DNA of 64,000 bases from UBA2020 sp964551435. Lineage in GTDB: Bacteria; Pseudomonadota; Alphaproteobacteria; Micavibrionales; UBA2020. How positions within the stretch are numbered: position 1 is the stretch's first letter; each line of letters starts with the position of its first letter. Of this stretch, positions 19,424-29,083 are shown piece after piece. The stretch covers positions 1 through 64,000 of the forward strand of contig CAZKBS010000005.1 of assembly GCA_964551435.1 (NCBI GenBank), in the 5' to 3' direction. A model generated the notes under the pieces. It was not told the origin of the DNA, did no database searches, and saw nothing but the letters and a program-made list of their open reading frames with translations. A program made the position numbers and the translations under genes.

Positions 19424-21507
19424 GCACGCGGCCCCATATACTTGATGGCCTGTTCCAGTCGGTGAAATCCATCACCGGCGTCGGGCCGCGGCTGAGCAAG
19501 CTGCTGGAAAAGCTGGTCGGCCCCTGCGTGGTGCATTTGCTGTGGCACCTGCCCGTCGATGTCATCGACAGACGCTACAGCCCCGAGCTGCGCGAGGCCA
19601 AAGGCGGCACCGTCGCCACCCTGCACGTCACGGTGTCGGAGCATATCGAACCCAAACGCCGCGGCCTGCCCTACCGCGTCAAATGCACCGACGGTACAGG
19701 CGCTATCGATATCACGTTTTTCAATGCGCGGGGCGATTATTTGCAAAACCAACTGCCCGTGGGGGCGCAGCGGATTATCAGCGGCAAGCTGGAGTTCTAT
19801 AACGGCTATCTGCAAATGCCGCATCCCGATTTCATCGTGGCGCCGATTGACCGCAGCCAGATACCGGACATCGAACCGATTTACCCCATGACGGCGGGTA
19901 TCACGCATAAACTGATATATAAGTTTATCCGTGGTGCGCTTTTGCGCGCGCCGGAACTGGACGAATGGCTCGACCCCGCACACCAGAAACGCGAACACTG
20001 GCCCTCATGGCATGACGCCATCACCGATGTGCATACGCCGAAAGACGAACAGGGCCTCTCGCCGCATCATCCCTCGCGCATGCGCCTTGCCTATGATGAA
20101 ATGCTGGCCAATCAATTAACCTTGTCGCTGCTGCGCCTGCGGCAGAAAAAACAAAAAGGCCGCGCGATTGCCGGTGACGATGCGCTATTTGCCCGCGCCC
20201 TTGCAAGCCTGCCGTTCCAGCTGACCGGCGCGCAGACCGCCGCCGTCGCCGATATCCGCAAGGATCTGCAAAGCCCGGACCGCATGCACCGCCTGCTGCA
20301 GGGCGATGTCGGCAGCGGCAAAACCGCCGTGGGCTTCCTCAGCATGGTGCATGCCGCGGGCAGCGGCTGCCAGTCTGCTCTCATGGCGCCGACGGAAATT
20401 CTGGCGCGCCAGCATGAACATAAACTCAAACCGCTGGCGGAGAAAATCGGCCTCAAGGTCGTCACGCTCACCGGTCGCGACAAAGGCAAGGCGCGCACCG
20501 AAATCCTGTCGCACATCGCGGATGGCAGCGCCCATATCGTCATCGGCACCCATGCGCTGTTTCAGGATGATGTTATTTTTCACGATCTGGGTTTCGTGAT
20601 TATCGACGAACAGCACCGCTTTGGCGTGCACCAGCGTTTGCAGCTGTCCTCCAAGGGCTCGCACACGGATGTGCTGGTCATGACGGCGACCCCTATTCCG
20701 CGCACGCTGACCCTGACCGTTTACGGTGATATGGATGTCAGCCGTCTGAACGAAAAACCCGCTGGGCGCCAGCCCATCGACACGCGGCTGGTGTCTAACG
20801 AACGTATCGAGGAGGTCATCGACGGCATCGGCCGCAAAATTGCCACCGGCGAGCGCGTATATTGGGTCTGCCCGCTGGTGGAGGAGTCGGAAAAACTCGA
20901 CCTCGCCGCGGCGGAGGAACGCTTCCGGCATATCCAGCAGCATTTCGGCGACCGCGCAGGGCTTTTGCATGGCCGCATGAAGCCCGCCGACAAAGACGCC
21001 GTCATGGAAAAATTCGCCCATGGCGCGCTTGATGTACTGGTATCGACCACCGTTATCGAGGTTGGCGTCGATGTCCCCGAAGCGACCGTGATGATTATCG
21101 AACATGCGGAGCGTTTCGGTCTCGCCCAGCTGCACCAGTTGCGCGGACGCATTGGCCGCGGCAGCGGCAAATCGACCTGCCTGCTGCTTTACAGCCCCAA
21201 AGCCAGCGAAGTCGCCAGACAGCGCCTCGCCACCATCCGCGACAGCGAAGACGGCTTTTATATCTCGGAGCAGGATTTGAAACTGCGCGGCGCGGGTGAA
21301 ATGCTGGGCACGCGCCAAAGCGGCCTGCCCGCCTTCCGCCTGACCTCGCCCGAACATCATGGTGATCTGATTGCGACGGCACATGACGATGCACGCCTGA
21401 TATTGGAGCGCGACCCCGACCTACTCTCCGAACGGGGCAAAGCACTGCGCACCCTTCTTTACCTGTTCGAGCGGGATACGGCGATTAAATATCTGCGTTC
21501 AGGATAG
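19420..21507 (+). CDS. recG: ATP-dependent DNA helicase RecG
   Basis: A 695-residue enzyme that regresses stalled replication forks and processes branched DNA. It has an N-terminal wedge/OB domain (about 60-170), then SF2 motor domains with GDVGSGKTAV, a DEQH box in IIDEQHRFG, TATPIPRTL, and the C-terminal GRGSGKSTC/RGAGEMLGTRQSG region typical of RecG. Length is normal. The start is a GTG that overlaps the previous stop codon (GTGA), so it depends on coupling rather than on its own ribosome site. Confidence 0.97.
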   Translation: MSTRPHILDGLFQSVKSITGVGPRLSKLLEKLVGPCVVHLLWHLPVDVIDRRYSPELREAKGGTVATLHVTVSEHIEPKRRGLPYRVKCTDGTGAIDITFFNARGDYLQNQLPVGAQRIISGKLEFYNGYLQMPHPDFIVAPIDRSQIPDIEPIYPMTAGITHKLIYKFIRGALLRAPELDEWLDPAHQKREHWPSWHDAITDVHTPKDEQGLSPHHPSRMRLAYDEMLANQLTLSLLRLRQKKQKGRAIAGDDALFARALASLPFQLTGAQTAAVADIRKDLQSPDRMHRLLQGDVGSGKTAVGFLSMVHAAGSGCQSALMAPTEILARQHEHKLKPLAEKIGLKVVTLTGRDKGKARTEILSHIADGSAHIVIGTHALFQDDVIFHDLGFVIIDEQHRFGVHQRLQLSSKGSHTDVLVMTATPIPRTLTLTVYGDMDVSRLNEKPAGRQPIDTRLVSNERIEEVIDGIGRKIATGERVYWVCPLVEESEKLDLAAAEERFRHIQQHFGDRAGLLHGRMKPADKDAVMEKFAHGALDVLVSTTVIEVGVDVPEATVMIIEHAERFGLAQLHQLRGRIGRGSGKSTCLLLYSPKASEVARQRLATIRDSEDGFYISEQDLKLRGAGEMLGTRQSGLPAFRLTSPEHHGDLIATAHDDARLILERDPDLLSERGKALRTLLYLFERDTAIKYLRSG

Positions 21508-21536
21508 AAAAACCGGCACCAGCCGCTAAAAACAAT

Positions 21537-21968
21537 TTAGCGCGAGCGCATGGAATATTGGTTGATGGATTGCAGCAAGACCCCTTCGACAACATCAGGG
21601 CCGATAACACGGTTGGTCACGGACGTCAGACGTGTTTTGAGATCTTCCACATTGACGATATTGCCCTTCATCATCGCGCGGCCACTGCCGAGCGCGCCGT
21701 AAAGTTCACGCAGATAAGCATCCATCAGACGCGGCTTGAACATGTTGACGGTGTCGCGTTTACCTGCGGCACATTCCAGCGAAATCGACAGGCTGACATG
21801 CTGTACGATGCCATTGTCGTTAATAACGGGAACCGAAATCGGGTTGAGGTCGACATATTCGACGGTTTCCAAGGCCTTCTTGTGATTATGCGCGCTGTCT
21901 TCCGCTTTCGCCAGACCGGCGGGCAGCAGCAGGAACGCGCACAGCATCATCGACAAGAAATGTTTCAC
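21537..21968 (-). CDS. Secreted FliL-like protein
   Basis: A 143-residue protein with a cleavable signal peptide (hydrophobic LSMMLCAFLLLPAG, likely cleavage after AKA). The mature part has the layout of FliL-family domains: a beta strand VPVINDNG, then SLSISLEC, a helix with PRLMDAYLRELYG, and a C-terminal NRVIGPDVVEGVLLQ. FliL itself is anchored by a membrane helix at the flagellar motor; here there is a signal peptide and no flagellar gene nearby, so a flagellar role is not claimed. The start is GTG, supported by GGGAGGA. Confidence 0.65.
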   Translation of the reverse strand: MKHFLSMMLCAFLLLPAGLAKAEDSAHNHKKALETVEYVDLNPISVPVINDNGIVQHVSLSISLECAAGKRDTVNMFKPRLMDAYLRELYGALGSGRAMMKGNIVNVEDLKTRLTSVTNRVIGPDVVEGVLLQSINQYSMRSR

Positions 21969-21991
21969 GGCATCCTCCCGCTTTCAACATT

Positions 21992-22011
21992 CCTATTGTT
22001 GCATCAATAGG
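21992..22011. repeat. Inverted repeat upstream of the FliL-like gene
   Basis: The perfect 7-bp inverted repeat CCTATTG/CAATAGG is separated by 6 bases and lies 24-43 bases upstream of the GTG start. It has no T-tract, so it looks more like an operator than a terminator. No regulator is implied by the sequence. Confidence 0.4.
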
Positions 22012-22060
22012 TTAACGGCGGGTAAAAGTACCGCTCAAGTATTGTTTAGGTCGTGACAAA

Positions 22061-23584
22061 TCAGGCCTTTGCGCGGATTTTCTCAAGATATTCGCGCAGG
22101 TCTTTTTTGATTTCAGGCGCCATCACATACAGGGCGATGACGTTCGGAATCGCCATGGCAAAGAACAGCGCATCGGTCAGGTCGATCAAATGCGTCAGAT
22201 TCGCTGCCGCCCCGACAACCACGAACAGGCAATAAAAGACCTTAAAGACGATGACTTTTGCCGGACTGCGCCCCGCGATATACGTGAAGCCTTTTTCGCC
22301 CAGATAGTACCAGGCAATCATCGTCGAATAGGCAAACAGGAACACCGTCAGGCCGAGCCAGTAAATCGTCCAGCCGCCGACCGTTTCAAAAGCGCGCGCC
22401 GTGAGCGCGATGCCTTCAATCCCCTTGCCGCCGTCGTACACGCCGGTAACGGCAATCACCAGCGCGGTCATGGTGCAAATAATGACGGTATCAATGAACG
22501 GATTGAGCATCGAGATCACGCCCTGCGCGATATGGGAGTCCGACTTGACCGCCGAATGGGTAATCGGAGCGGATCCGATACCGGCCTCGTTCGAGAAAAC
22601 GGCACGGCGGATACCCGCCACCATCGCGCCGACGATACCGCCGACAGCCGCATCAGGCGCGAAGGCGCCGCGCACGATATCGGCAATCGCCGACGGAATG
22701 GCCTGATAATTGCCCATAATGACAATAAGGGAAATCACGACATACAAAATCGCCATGGTGGGGAAAATCTTTTCCGATACGCGGGCGATGCTTTTGATAC
22801 CGCCGATGATTGCGACACCGACCAGAATGGCCAGCACGATACCGAACATCCAGCCCTTGTCCGCGAAATAGCTGCCCTCGCCCGCGATACGCAGGAACAT
22901 CTGGTAGGTCTGGTTGGACTGGAACATGTTACCGCCGCCGACAGCGCCGCCGATACAGCACAGCGCGAAAATAAACGCGAGCATCTTGCCAAGACGCGGC
23001 AATCCGCGGTCACCAAAGCCGCGGGAAATGTAATACATCGGGCCGCCCGACACTTCGCCGTCTTCGGCGATATGGCGGTATTTGACGCCCAGCGCACATT
23101 CAAGGAATTTGGTATTCATCCCGAGGAAGCCCATCAGGATCATCCATACCGTTGCACCGGGGCCGCCCATCGACACCGCAACAGCCACGCCCGCGATATT
23201 CCCGAGTCCCACAGTCGACGACAAACTGGTCGACAGTGCCTGCCAGTTGGAAATTTGCCCCTGACGGTCGGCGGACTGGTATTTGCCGCCCAGCAGCTGG
23301 CAGGAAAGACGGAACAGACGGAAATTCGCAAAATTAAAATAAAAAGAACTGAACACACCAATCGACAGCAGCCAGAGGATAATCATCGGCACATCCTGCC
23401 CCATAATATTCACGGGGTAGAACATGAAGCCGATGGCTTTATCGGCAACGGGCTGCACGGCCTTGTCGATTTTCTGGTCGATGGTCAAAGGCGCTGGCGG
23501 CGCTTCTTCGGGGTAAGCGCCAGCATAAGCCGGCACAGACAAAGACAGCACCAGAGCCATAACCATCAAAATACGCATGTACAT
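22061..23584 (-). CDS. Sodium:alanine symporter (AGCS family)
   Basis: A 507-residue inner-membrane transporter. A short signal-like segment (MRILMVMALVLSLSVPAYA) precedes about 60 periplasmic residues, then eleven or so membrane helices. Family hallmarks are SLSSTVGLGNIAGVAVAVS, GGPMYYISRGFG and EAGIGSAPITHSAVKSD. AGCS proteins co-transport alanine or glycine with Na+. GGGGGATTTTAC supports the ATG at 23584. The extra N-terminal segment is longer than in typical AGCS proteins. It is divergent from the PerM-type permease gene. Confidence 0.93.
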   Translation of the reverse strand: MYMRILMVMALVLSLSVPAYAGAYPEEAPPAPLTIDQKIDKAVQPVADKAIGFMFYPVNIMGQDVPMIILWLLSIGVFSSFYFNFANFRLFRLSCQLLGGKYQSADRQGQISNWQALSTSLSSTVGLGNIAGVAVAVSMGGPGATVWMILMGFLGMNTKFLECALGVKYRHIAEDGEVSGGPMYYISRGFGDRGLPRLGKMLAFIFALCCIGGAVGGGNMFQSNQTYQMFLRIAGEGSYFADKGWMFGIVLAILVGVAIIGGIKSIARVSEKIFPTMAILYVVISLIVIMGNYQAIPSAIADIVRGAFAPDAAVGGIVGAMVAGIRRAVFSNEAGIGSAPITHSAVKSDSHIAQGVISMLNPFIDTVIICTMTALVIAVTGVYDGGKGIEGIALTARAFETVGGWTIYWLGLTVFLFAYSTMIAWYYLGEKGFTYIAGRSPAKVIVFKVFYCLFVVVGAAANLTHLIDLTDALFFAMAIPNVIALYVMAPEIKKDLREYLEKIRAKA

Positions 23585-23717
23585 GTAAAATCCCCCGAAA
23601 ACGGCGGCAAAAGATTGGAATAAAAGCGGAATGTTCGAAGTATAGACAAGCAAAAAGAGGATGGGAAGCCCCTATCTCTATGTTATTATTCAGGAGTTTT
23701 TGAACAGGGGCATCCGG

Positions 23718-24854
23718 ATGTTGAAAATCGACAAAGCCAATAAACAGCAACTTTACCAGCTGATTGCCGGTATTTCGGCCGTCGCGCTTATTCTCATCGG
23801 CTGCCTGATTATCCTGACGCCATTTTTTCCGGCGATCTTGCTGGCAACCATTCTGTCGCTATCGGCATGGCCCGCTTTTATGTGGCTGAACCACAAGCTG
23901 GGTAACCGCACGGCGCAAGCTGCCTTTCTGATGACCATCGCCCTCGCCCTTTGTTTTATCGTGCCCTTGGTAATCATCGGCACCAGCAGCGCGGAGAATT
24001 TCGGCAAGATTTCGGAGATTGTGCAAAAATCTCTCCAGCAGGATATCTCCAAACTGGCGGATGATATTGTCAAAATCCCCTATGTCGGCGAAACGATGGC
24101 CGGATACTGGCGCGAGGCAACGGCGGATAAAGAAAGTCTGCAGGCCGTCGCCAAAGAATACAGCAGCCATATGACCAAGGGGCTTATCGCCCTTGGTGGC
24201 AGCATCGCGCGCGGGCTTATCGACCTTACCATCGGGGTGATGATCGCCTATTTCTTTTTCCTGCACGGTGCACGCGTATCGGTACGTGTCAGCAACCTTA
24301 TCCACCGCTTTGGCGGCCCCTACGGACAGCGCCTTCTGGATATCAGTAAAAATACGCTGATCGGCGTCGTCTACGGTATGCTGGGAACGGCGCTGGCACA
24401 AGGGATGCTCGCCGCGCTCGGTTTCTGGATGGCGGATGTGCCCGGCGCCTCCTTTCTGGGTCTGATGACATTCTTTTTGTCATTCATTCCGAATGGCCCG
24501 CCGTTTATATGGGCGCCTGTCGCGCTGTGGCTTTACAGCGAGGGGGAAACATGGCGCGCCGTATTTGTCGGCCTGTGGGGTCTGCTGGCTATCAGCACCA
24601 TCGACAACGTACTCAGACCGTTTTTCATCAGCCTGCGCGGCAACTTGCCTTTTGTGCTCGTCCTTATGGGGGTGATCGGCGGTATTCTGGCCTTTGGCTT
24701 CATCGGCATTTTCATCGGCCCAACACTGCTGGCGCTCGCCTATGTGCTCATCATGGACTGGAGCCGCACGCGCGAAGACGCCGAAAAATCCGGTAGCGGC
24801 AAAACCAAAACCGCCAAAACAAAACCTGCCGAGAAAAACAAAACGGCGGAGTAA
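23718..24854 (+). CDS. AI-2E/PerM-family permease
   Basis: A 378-residue membrane protein of the AI-2 exporter superfamily. It has two early helix pairs (about 14-60 and 68-90), a soluble helical region (about 95-150), and a C-terminal bundle with LSFIPNGPPFIWAPVALWLY and GPTLLALAYVLIMDW. The tail is Lys/Thr-rich (about 355-378). The substrate cannot be told from sequence; members include quorum-signal exporters and Na+/H+ antiporters. AGGGG lies 8 bases before the ATG. Its stop codon is inside the terminator stem. Confidence 0.88.
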   Translation: MLKIDKANKQQLYQLIAGISAVALILIGCLIILTPFFPAILLATILSLSAWPAFMWLNHKLGNRTAQAAFLMTIALALCFIVPLVIIGTSSAENFGKISEIVQKSLQQDISKLADDIVKIPYVGETMAGYWREATADKESLQAVAKEYSSHMTKGLIALGGSIARGLIDLTIGVMIAYFFFLHGARVSVRVSNLIHRFGGPYGQRLLDISKNTLIGVVYGMLGTALAQGMLAALGFWMADVPGASFLGLMTFFLSFIPNGPPFIWAPVALWLYSEGETWRAVFVGLWGLLAISTIDNVLRPFFISLRGNLPFVLVLMGVIGGILAFGFIGIFIGPTLLALAYVLIMDWSRTREDAEKSGSGKTKTAKTKPAEKNKTAE

Positions 24855-24871
24855 AAACTCCGCCGTTTGAT
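24841..24871. terminator. Terminator overlapping the end of the PerM-type gene
   Basis: A perfect 12-bp stem AAACGGCGGAGT/ACTCCGCCGTTT with the loop AAAA is formed across the stop codon. A-rich and T-rich ends let it serve both this gene and the convergent gene ending at 24891. Confidence 0.8.
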
Positions 24872-24890
24872 GTTTTATGCGTCTGCGCGA

Positions 24891-25379
24891 TTATCGCTGG
24901 GCGACTTTGCTGCAGCTCGGGCGCGTGGTCGGGCTGTTGGGCCAGGGCTGCGATGCCCACTGGCGCAGTTTCGCCTGATCCATTTTCAGCGCGCTGTCGA
25001 TGCGCGAGCCGAAATGCTGGCAAAAGCTGGCCGTCGACATTTTAATCGCATGCTGCGAAATCTGGTTGGCCAGCTGGGTGCGCAGGCTGTGGAACTGTTT
25101 TTCCGGCGCGGGCGAACCGGTTGCACGGAAGTAGTCAATCATGTCGGTTTCATAGGCCGAAATGAGCGCTTTGTTCTTGTTCGTGAAAGCCTGATATTTC
25201 TGGTACATCCCCGCGCCCATCGGCATTTTCATGCAGGTCAGGGAAATGACCATCAGTTCGCTGTGGATACGCAGCCCCTGCTCGGCCTCGAACTGGCGTT
25301 CGTTATAGCACTGGGCCGAAGCCTGTGCCGTGGTCGCCAGAAGCGCGATAGCCGCGAGCATTGCCGTCAATTTTTTCAT
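24891..25379 (-). CDS. Secreted protein of unknown function
   Basis: A 162-residue protein with a clear signal peptide (MKKLTAMLAAIALLATTAQASA, cleavage before QCYN). The mature 140 residues are mostly helical and contain four cysteines (in QCYNER, LTCMKM, FCQHF and PSCSKV), which could form two periplasmic disulfides. No family is recognised. AGGAAG precedes the ATG at good spacing. It lies downstream of, and in the same direction as, the hydroxyacid dehydrogenase gene, with 119 bases between them. Confidence 0.78.
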   Translation of the reverse strand: MKKLTAMLAAIALLATTAQASAQCYNERQFEAEQGLRIHSELMVISLTCMKMPMGAGMYQKYQAFTNKNKALISAYETDMIDYFRATGSPAPEKQFHSLRTQLANQISQHAIKMSTASFCQHFGSRIDSALKMDQAKLRQWASQPWPNSPTTRPSCSKVAQR

Positions 25380-25498
25380 CGGAAGTTCTTCCTGCTAAAC
25401 ATAAAAATACCTGAAACGAAGAATATTCTGTACAGGAGAGGACGATTCTTGGCAAGTGTTACGCCAAATACCGCCCCTGTAGCGGTACGGCGGCGATT

Positions 25499-26437
25499 TT
25501 AAACGGGCGTTAAAACCTCAGCCTTTTCAAAGTACATACGCAGGTTGTCAACCACCAGCTGAGCCATGGCGGCGCGGGTTTCCTGGGTCGCGCTGCCCTG
25601 ATGGGGCTGAAGGACGACATTATCAAGGCGGCACAGGCTGCTTGGCACGTCCGGCTCGTTCTCGAACACATCAAGACCGGCGCCGGCAATCAGCCCGCTT
25701 TGCAGGGCATCGATGAGCGCCTGCTCGTCTATAATTTTACCACGGGCAATATTAACAACTACCCCCTCGCGCCCGAGCGCCTTCAAAACGGGCATATCGA
25801 CCAGATGATGCGTTTCGGGCGTATAGGCGCAGCAGATCATCAAAATCTGGCAGGCCTCGGCCAGCGTCCTGACGTCGGGATAAAACGGCCAGTCCACCCC
25901 CGCCTTTTTCTGGCGGCCCGTATAGGCGATATCGACACCAAAAGCCGCCGCGCGCTGCGCGACCGCCTGCCCGATGCGCCCAAGCCCGACAATCCCCATG
26001 CGCCGCCCGCGCAAGGCCCGCCCGAGCGGCATCGCGCCCTTTTTGGCCCATTGACCGCTGCGCACGTAAATATCACCTTCGACGATCCGGCGGAACACGG
26101 CCAGCGTCAGGGCCATACCCATATCGGCGGTGTCGTCGGTCAGCACGTCGGGGGTATTCGTGACCACAATGCCCCTCTGCCGCGCCGCAGCAATATCGAT
26201 GCTGTCATAGCCCACGCCAAAATGGCTGATGATTTCAAGATTGGGCAGCGCGTGAATAAGCTTGGCGCTGACCTTGCCAAAAGCGGTGCTGACAATCGCC
26301 GTCACATCGTCTTTGACACCGCCCAGCGCCTTCTCCGGATCGCTTTCCTGCCAAAGCCTTGTCACGGCATAATTTTCTTCCAAAACCTGCATCTGCGCAG
26401 CGGGAATGGGGCCCATCATCAGGATTTTTTGGCGCAT
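25499..26437 (-). CDS. D-isomer 2-hydroxyacid dehydrogenase (glyoxylate/hydroxypyruvate reductase type)
   Basis: A 312-residue NAD(P)-dependent oxidoreductase. The Rossmann motif is GIVGLGRIGQAVAQR (about 145-159). The catalytic triad is visible as Arg in NIARGKIID, Glu in FENEPDVP and His in LQPHQGSAT. The shape around NTPDVLTDDTADMGMAL matches the GhrB/hydroxypyruvate reductase subgroup. It should reduce a short 2-oxoacid such as glyoxylate or hydroxypyruvate. The second Met is chosen because GGGGAA lies 7 bases before it. It is divergent from miaB. Confidence 0.9.
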   Translation of the reverse strand: MRQKILMMGPIPAAQMQVLEENYAVTRLWQESDPEKALGGVKDDVTAIVSTAFGKVSAKLIHALPNLEIISHFGVGYDSIDIAAARQRGIVVTNTPDVLTDDTADMGMALTLAVFRRIVEGDIYVRSGQWAKKGAMPLGRALRGRRMGIVGLGRIGQAVAQRAAAFGVDIAYTGRQKKAGVDWPFYPDVRTLAEACQILMICCAYTPETHHLVDMPVLKALGREGVVVNIARGKIIDEQALIDALQSGLIAGAGLDVFENEPDVPSSLCRLDNVVLQPHQGSATQETRAAMAQLVVDNLRMYFEKAEVLTPV

Positions 26438-26553
26438 GATAAATTTCCCCATGTTATGTATAGTTTTTGCTGGACTCTTTGGCGCAATATATGGTTAATA
26501 GTGGGCACCACTCGATACAGAAAATAACACGAGATTGCATCTCAGGGAATGCG

Positions 26554-27933
26554 ATGACCAAAAAGCTCTATATCAAAACCTGGGGCTGTCAGATGAACGT
26601 CTATGACAGCAAAAAGATGGCCGATATTCTGGCCTCCCTCGGCTATCGCCCCGTCGAAGAGCCCGACGACGCCGACCTGATGATCCTCAACACCTGCCAC
26701 ATCCGCGAAAAAGCGACCGAGAAGGTCTTTTCAGACCTCGGTCGTTTGCGCAACCACAAAGAAGCCAAAGAAGAAAAAGGCGAAAAGGCGCTCATCGCCG
26801 TCGCAGGCTGCGTCGCGCAGGCCGAAGGCGACGTCATTATCGACCGCGCCAAATATGTCGATATGGTTTTCGGCCCGCAAGTCTATCACAAGCTGCCCGA
26901 AATGATTTTGGAAGCAACCGGTGGCAAGCGCGTGGTGAATACCGATTTCCCGCCTGAATCCAAATTCGACGAACTTCCGGCCGATGCAGAAGCGCAAGGT
27001 CCCTCCGCTTTCGTTTCCATTCAGGAAGGCTGCGACAAATTCTGCACCTTCTGCGTGGTGCCCTATACCCGCGGCGCGGAATATTCGCGCGGCGTGCAGC
27101 AGATTATCGACGAGGTTAAACGTCAGGCCGATACGGGCACGAAAGACATCATGCTGCTCGGCCAGAACGTCAACGCCTATCACGGCGCAGGCGCGGATGG
27201 CAGCACATGGAATCTCGCACGGTTAATCGCCGCCGTCGCCGACGTGCCGGGCGTGGAGCGTATCCGCTACATGACATCCCACCCGCGCGACATGGACGAC
27301 GAACTGATTGCCGCGCACGGCGACATTCCGGCGCTGATGCCTTTTTTGCATTTGCCGGTACAGTCGGGTTCCGACCGTATTCTGGAGCTGATGAACCGCA
27401 AGCATACCGCCGCATTCTATCTGGATATCATCGAACGCCTGCGCGCCAAGCGTCCGGATATGGCGTTCAGCTCTGATTTCATCGTCGGCTTCCCCGGCGA
27501 AACCGACGAAGACCACGAAGCCACCATGGATCTGGTGCGCAAGGTCGGCTATGCGTCGTGCTATTCGTTCAAATACAGTCCCCGCCCCGGCACCCCCGGC
27601 GCCGTCATGGCGGGCGTGGTACCGGAACCTGTCAAAGACCAGCGCCTTTATGCTCTGCAGGAATTGCTCCAGCAGCAGCAGCGCGATTACAACAACAGCT
27701 TCATCGGCACCGTGCAGCCTGTGCTGTTCGACCGCCGTGGCAACAAGGGCGACGGCCAGCTCCTCGGCAAGACGCCCTACATGCAGTCCGTCTACGTCGA
27801 CGGCGCGCCCGAAAGACTCTTTGGCCAGACCGTGAATGTGCGCATTGAAAAAGCGTTCCAGAACGGCATGTCCGGCATCATCGAAACGACTGAAACGACG
27901 CTCACACCCAACAAGAAAGCACAAGCCGCATGA
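26554..27933 (+). CDS. miaB: tRNA-2-methylthio-N6-dimethylallyladenosine synthase
   Basis: A 459-residue radical-SAM methylthiotransferase that adds a methylthio group to i6A37 of tRNAs. The N-terminal UPF0004 domain holds cluster ligands Cys12, Cys48 and Cys86. The radical-SAM motif CxxxCxxC is Cys160, Cys164 and Cys167. A C-terminal TRAM domain follows (about 380-445). CAGGGAA gives the start at 26554. It heads the cluster miaB-phoH1-phoH2-ybeY-corC-lnt1-lnt2, with its stop overlapping phoH1 as ATGA. Confidence 0.97.
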   Translation: MTKKLYIKTWGCQMNVYDSKKMADILASLGYRPVEEPDDADLMILNTCHIREKATEKVFSDLGRLRNHKEAKEEKGEKALIAVAGCVAQAEGDVIIDRAKYVDMVFGPQVYHKLPEMILEATGGKRVVNTDFPPESKFDELPADAEAQGPSAFVSIQEGCDKFCTFCVVPYTRGAEYSRGVQQIIDEVKRQADTGTKDIMLLGQNVNAYHGAGADGSTWNLARLIAAVADVPGVERIRYMTSHPRDMDDELIAAHGDIPALMPFLHLPVQSGSDRILELMNRKHTAAFYLDIIERLRAKRPDMAFSSDFIVGFPGETDEDHEATMDLVRKVGYASCYSFKYSPRPGTPGAVMAGVVPEPVKDQRLYALQELLQQQQRDYNNSFIGTVQPVLFDRRGNKGDGQLLGKTPYMQSVYVDGAPERLFGQTVNVRIEKAFQNGMSGIIETTETTLTPNKKAQAA

Positions 27934-29042
27934 GCAACACTTTTCAACTCAAACTGAACCAGGAAGACAGATCCACCCATTTCGCCTACATCCTGCTTCA
28001 GCGCAAGCCGGACCTCGGCAAGGAATTCGAAAAAGTATTCGATGTCAAATTCGGCATCAACCAAGGAGGCGTGCTTACGTTCAACACGTCGCCGGAAAAT
28101 GAACAGAACGTACGCAGCGGTTTTAGCAAACTTCTTACTAAATTCGTCAATAACAACACACACCTCACCAAGGAGGACATCCAGATGGCATACGCACACA
28201 CCCGCAACGGCCAGCAATCCCGCCAGCAGCCCCGTAACGAAAGCCGCGGCGGTTATCGCGGCGGCGGTAATGACAACCTGCGCGACAACTTCGGCGATTC
28301 CGCCGGTGCTGGTTTTGAAAACCGTCCTGCGTACAAATTCTCCCCGAAAACCGAAGGTCAGGCCGCTCTGAAAGGTCTTATCGAAACCAACGACATCACC
28401 TTCGGACTTGGCCCTGCGGGTACGGGTAAAACCCACGTAGCCGTCGCGGTTGCCGTGGAAATGCTGAACAAAAAACAGGTCGAGAAAATCCTGCTTGCCC
28501 GCCCCGCACAGGAAGCCGGCGAAAAGCTCGGCTATCTGCCCGGCGACCAGAAGCAGAAACTCGACCCTTACATGCGTCCCCTGTACGATGAAATGACCAA
28601 GGTCATGGGCAAGGAAAAACTCGACCGCCTGATGAGCGCGGGCGTTATCGAGATCGTTCCCGTCGGTCTAATGCGCGGCCGCACGTTCGAAAACGCTTTC
28701 ATCATTCTCGACGAAGCGCAGAACGCGACCAAAGAACAGACCGAAATGGCGCTGACCCGTTTCGGTAACGGCTCCAAAATGGTTCTGACGGGTGACCCCG
28801 CGCAGACCGACATCAACAAGGACTCCGGCCTGAAATGGGCGGCGGACGCGCTGAAAGGCACGGACGGCATCGGCCAGCATCAGTTCTCGAACAAAGACAT
28901 CATCCGCCACCCGGTGGTGGAGCGTGTCGTGAGCGCACTTGAAAAGGTGAAGGCCGCTGCCGCGGCTGCTGCACCGCAAGAGCCGCAGCAACTGGACAAG
29001 CCGAAAGCGCCGGCTGCAGCCGCTCAACGCCCGAAAAACTGA
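27930..29042 (+). CDS. PhoH-like ATPase, first of two tandem copies, with RGG-type linker
   Basis: A 370-residue P-loop protein. The PhoH ATPase domain (about 135-345) has Walker A GPAGTGKT (161-168), the PhoH box RPAQEAGEKLGYLPGD and Walker B ILDEAQNAT. Upstream is a diverged version of the KH-like N-terminal domain (about 1-75) and then an Arg/Gly/Gln-rich linker (about 92-130, including SRGGYRGGG), of a kind often found in RNA-binding proteins. The C-terminus is an Ala/Pro/Lys-rich tail. PhoH proteins are linked to RNA metabolism with YbeY. Its start overlaps miaB by ATGA. A hairpin separates it from the second copy. Confidence 0.88.
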   Translation: MSNTFQLKLNQEDRSTHFAYILLQRKPDLGKEFEKVFDVKFGINQGGVLTFNTSPENEQNVRSGFSKLLTKFVNNNTHLTKEDIQMAYAHTRNGQQSRQQPRNESRGGYRGGGNDNLRDNFGDSAGAGFENRPAYKFSPKTEGQAALKGLIETNDITFGLGPAGTGKTHVAVAVAVEMLNKKQVEKILLARPAQEAGEKLGYLPGDQKQKLDPYMRPLYDEMTKVMGKEKLDRLMSAGVIEIVPVGLMRGRTFENAFIILDEAQNATKEQTEMALTRFGNGSKMVLTGDPAQTDINKDSGLKWAADALKGTDGIGQHQFSNKDIIRHPVVERVVSALEKVKAAAAAAAPQEPQQLDKPKAPAAAAQRPKN

Positions 29043-29083
29043 TAATAATCAGAGAAGTTAATAATTCTTCAACTTTTCGTGCT

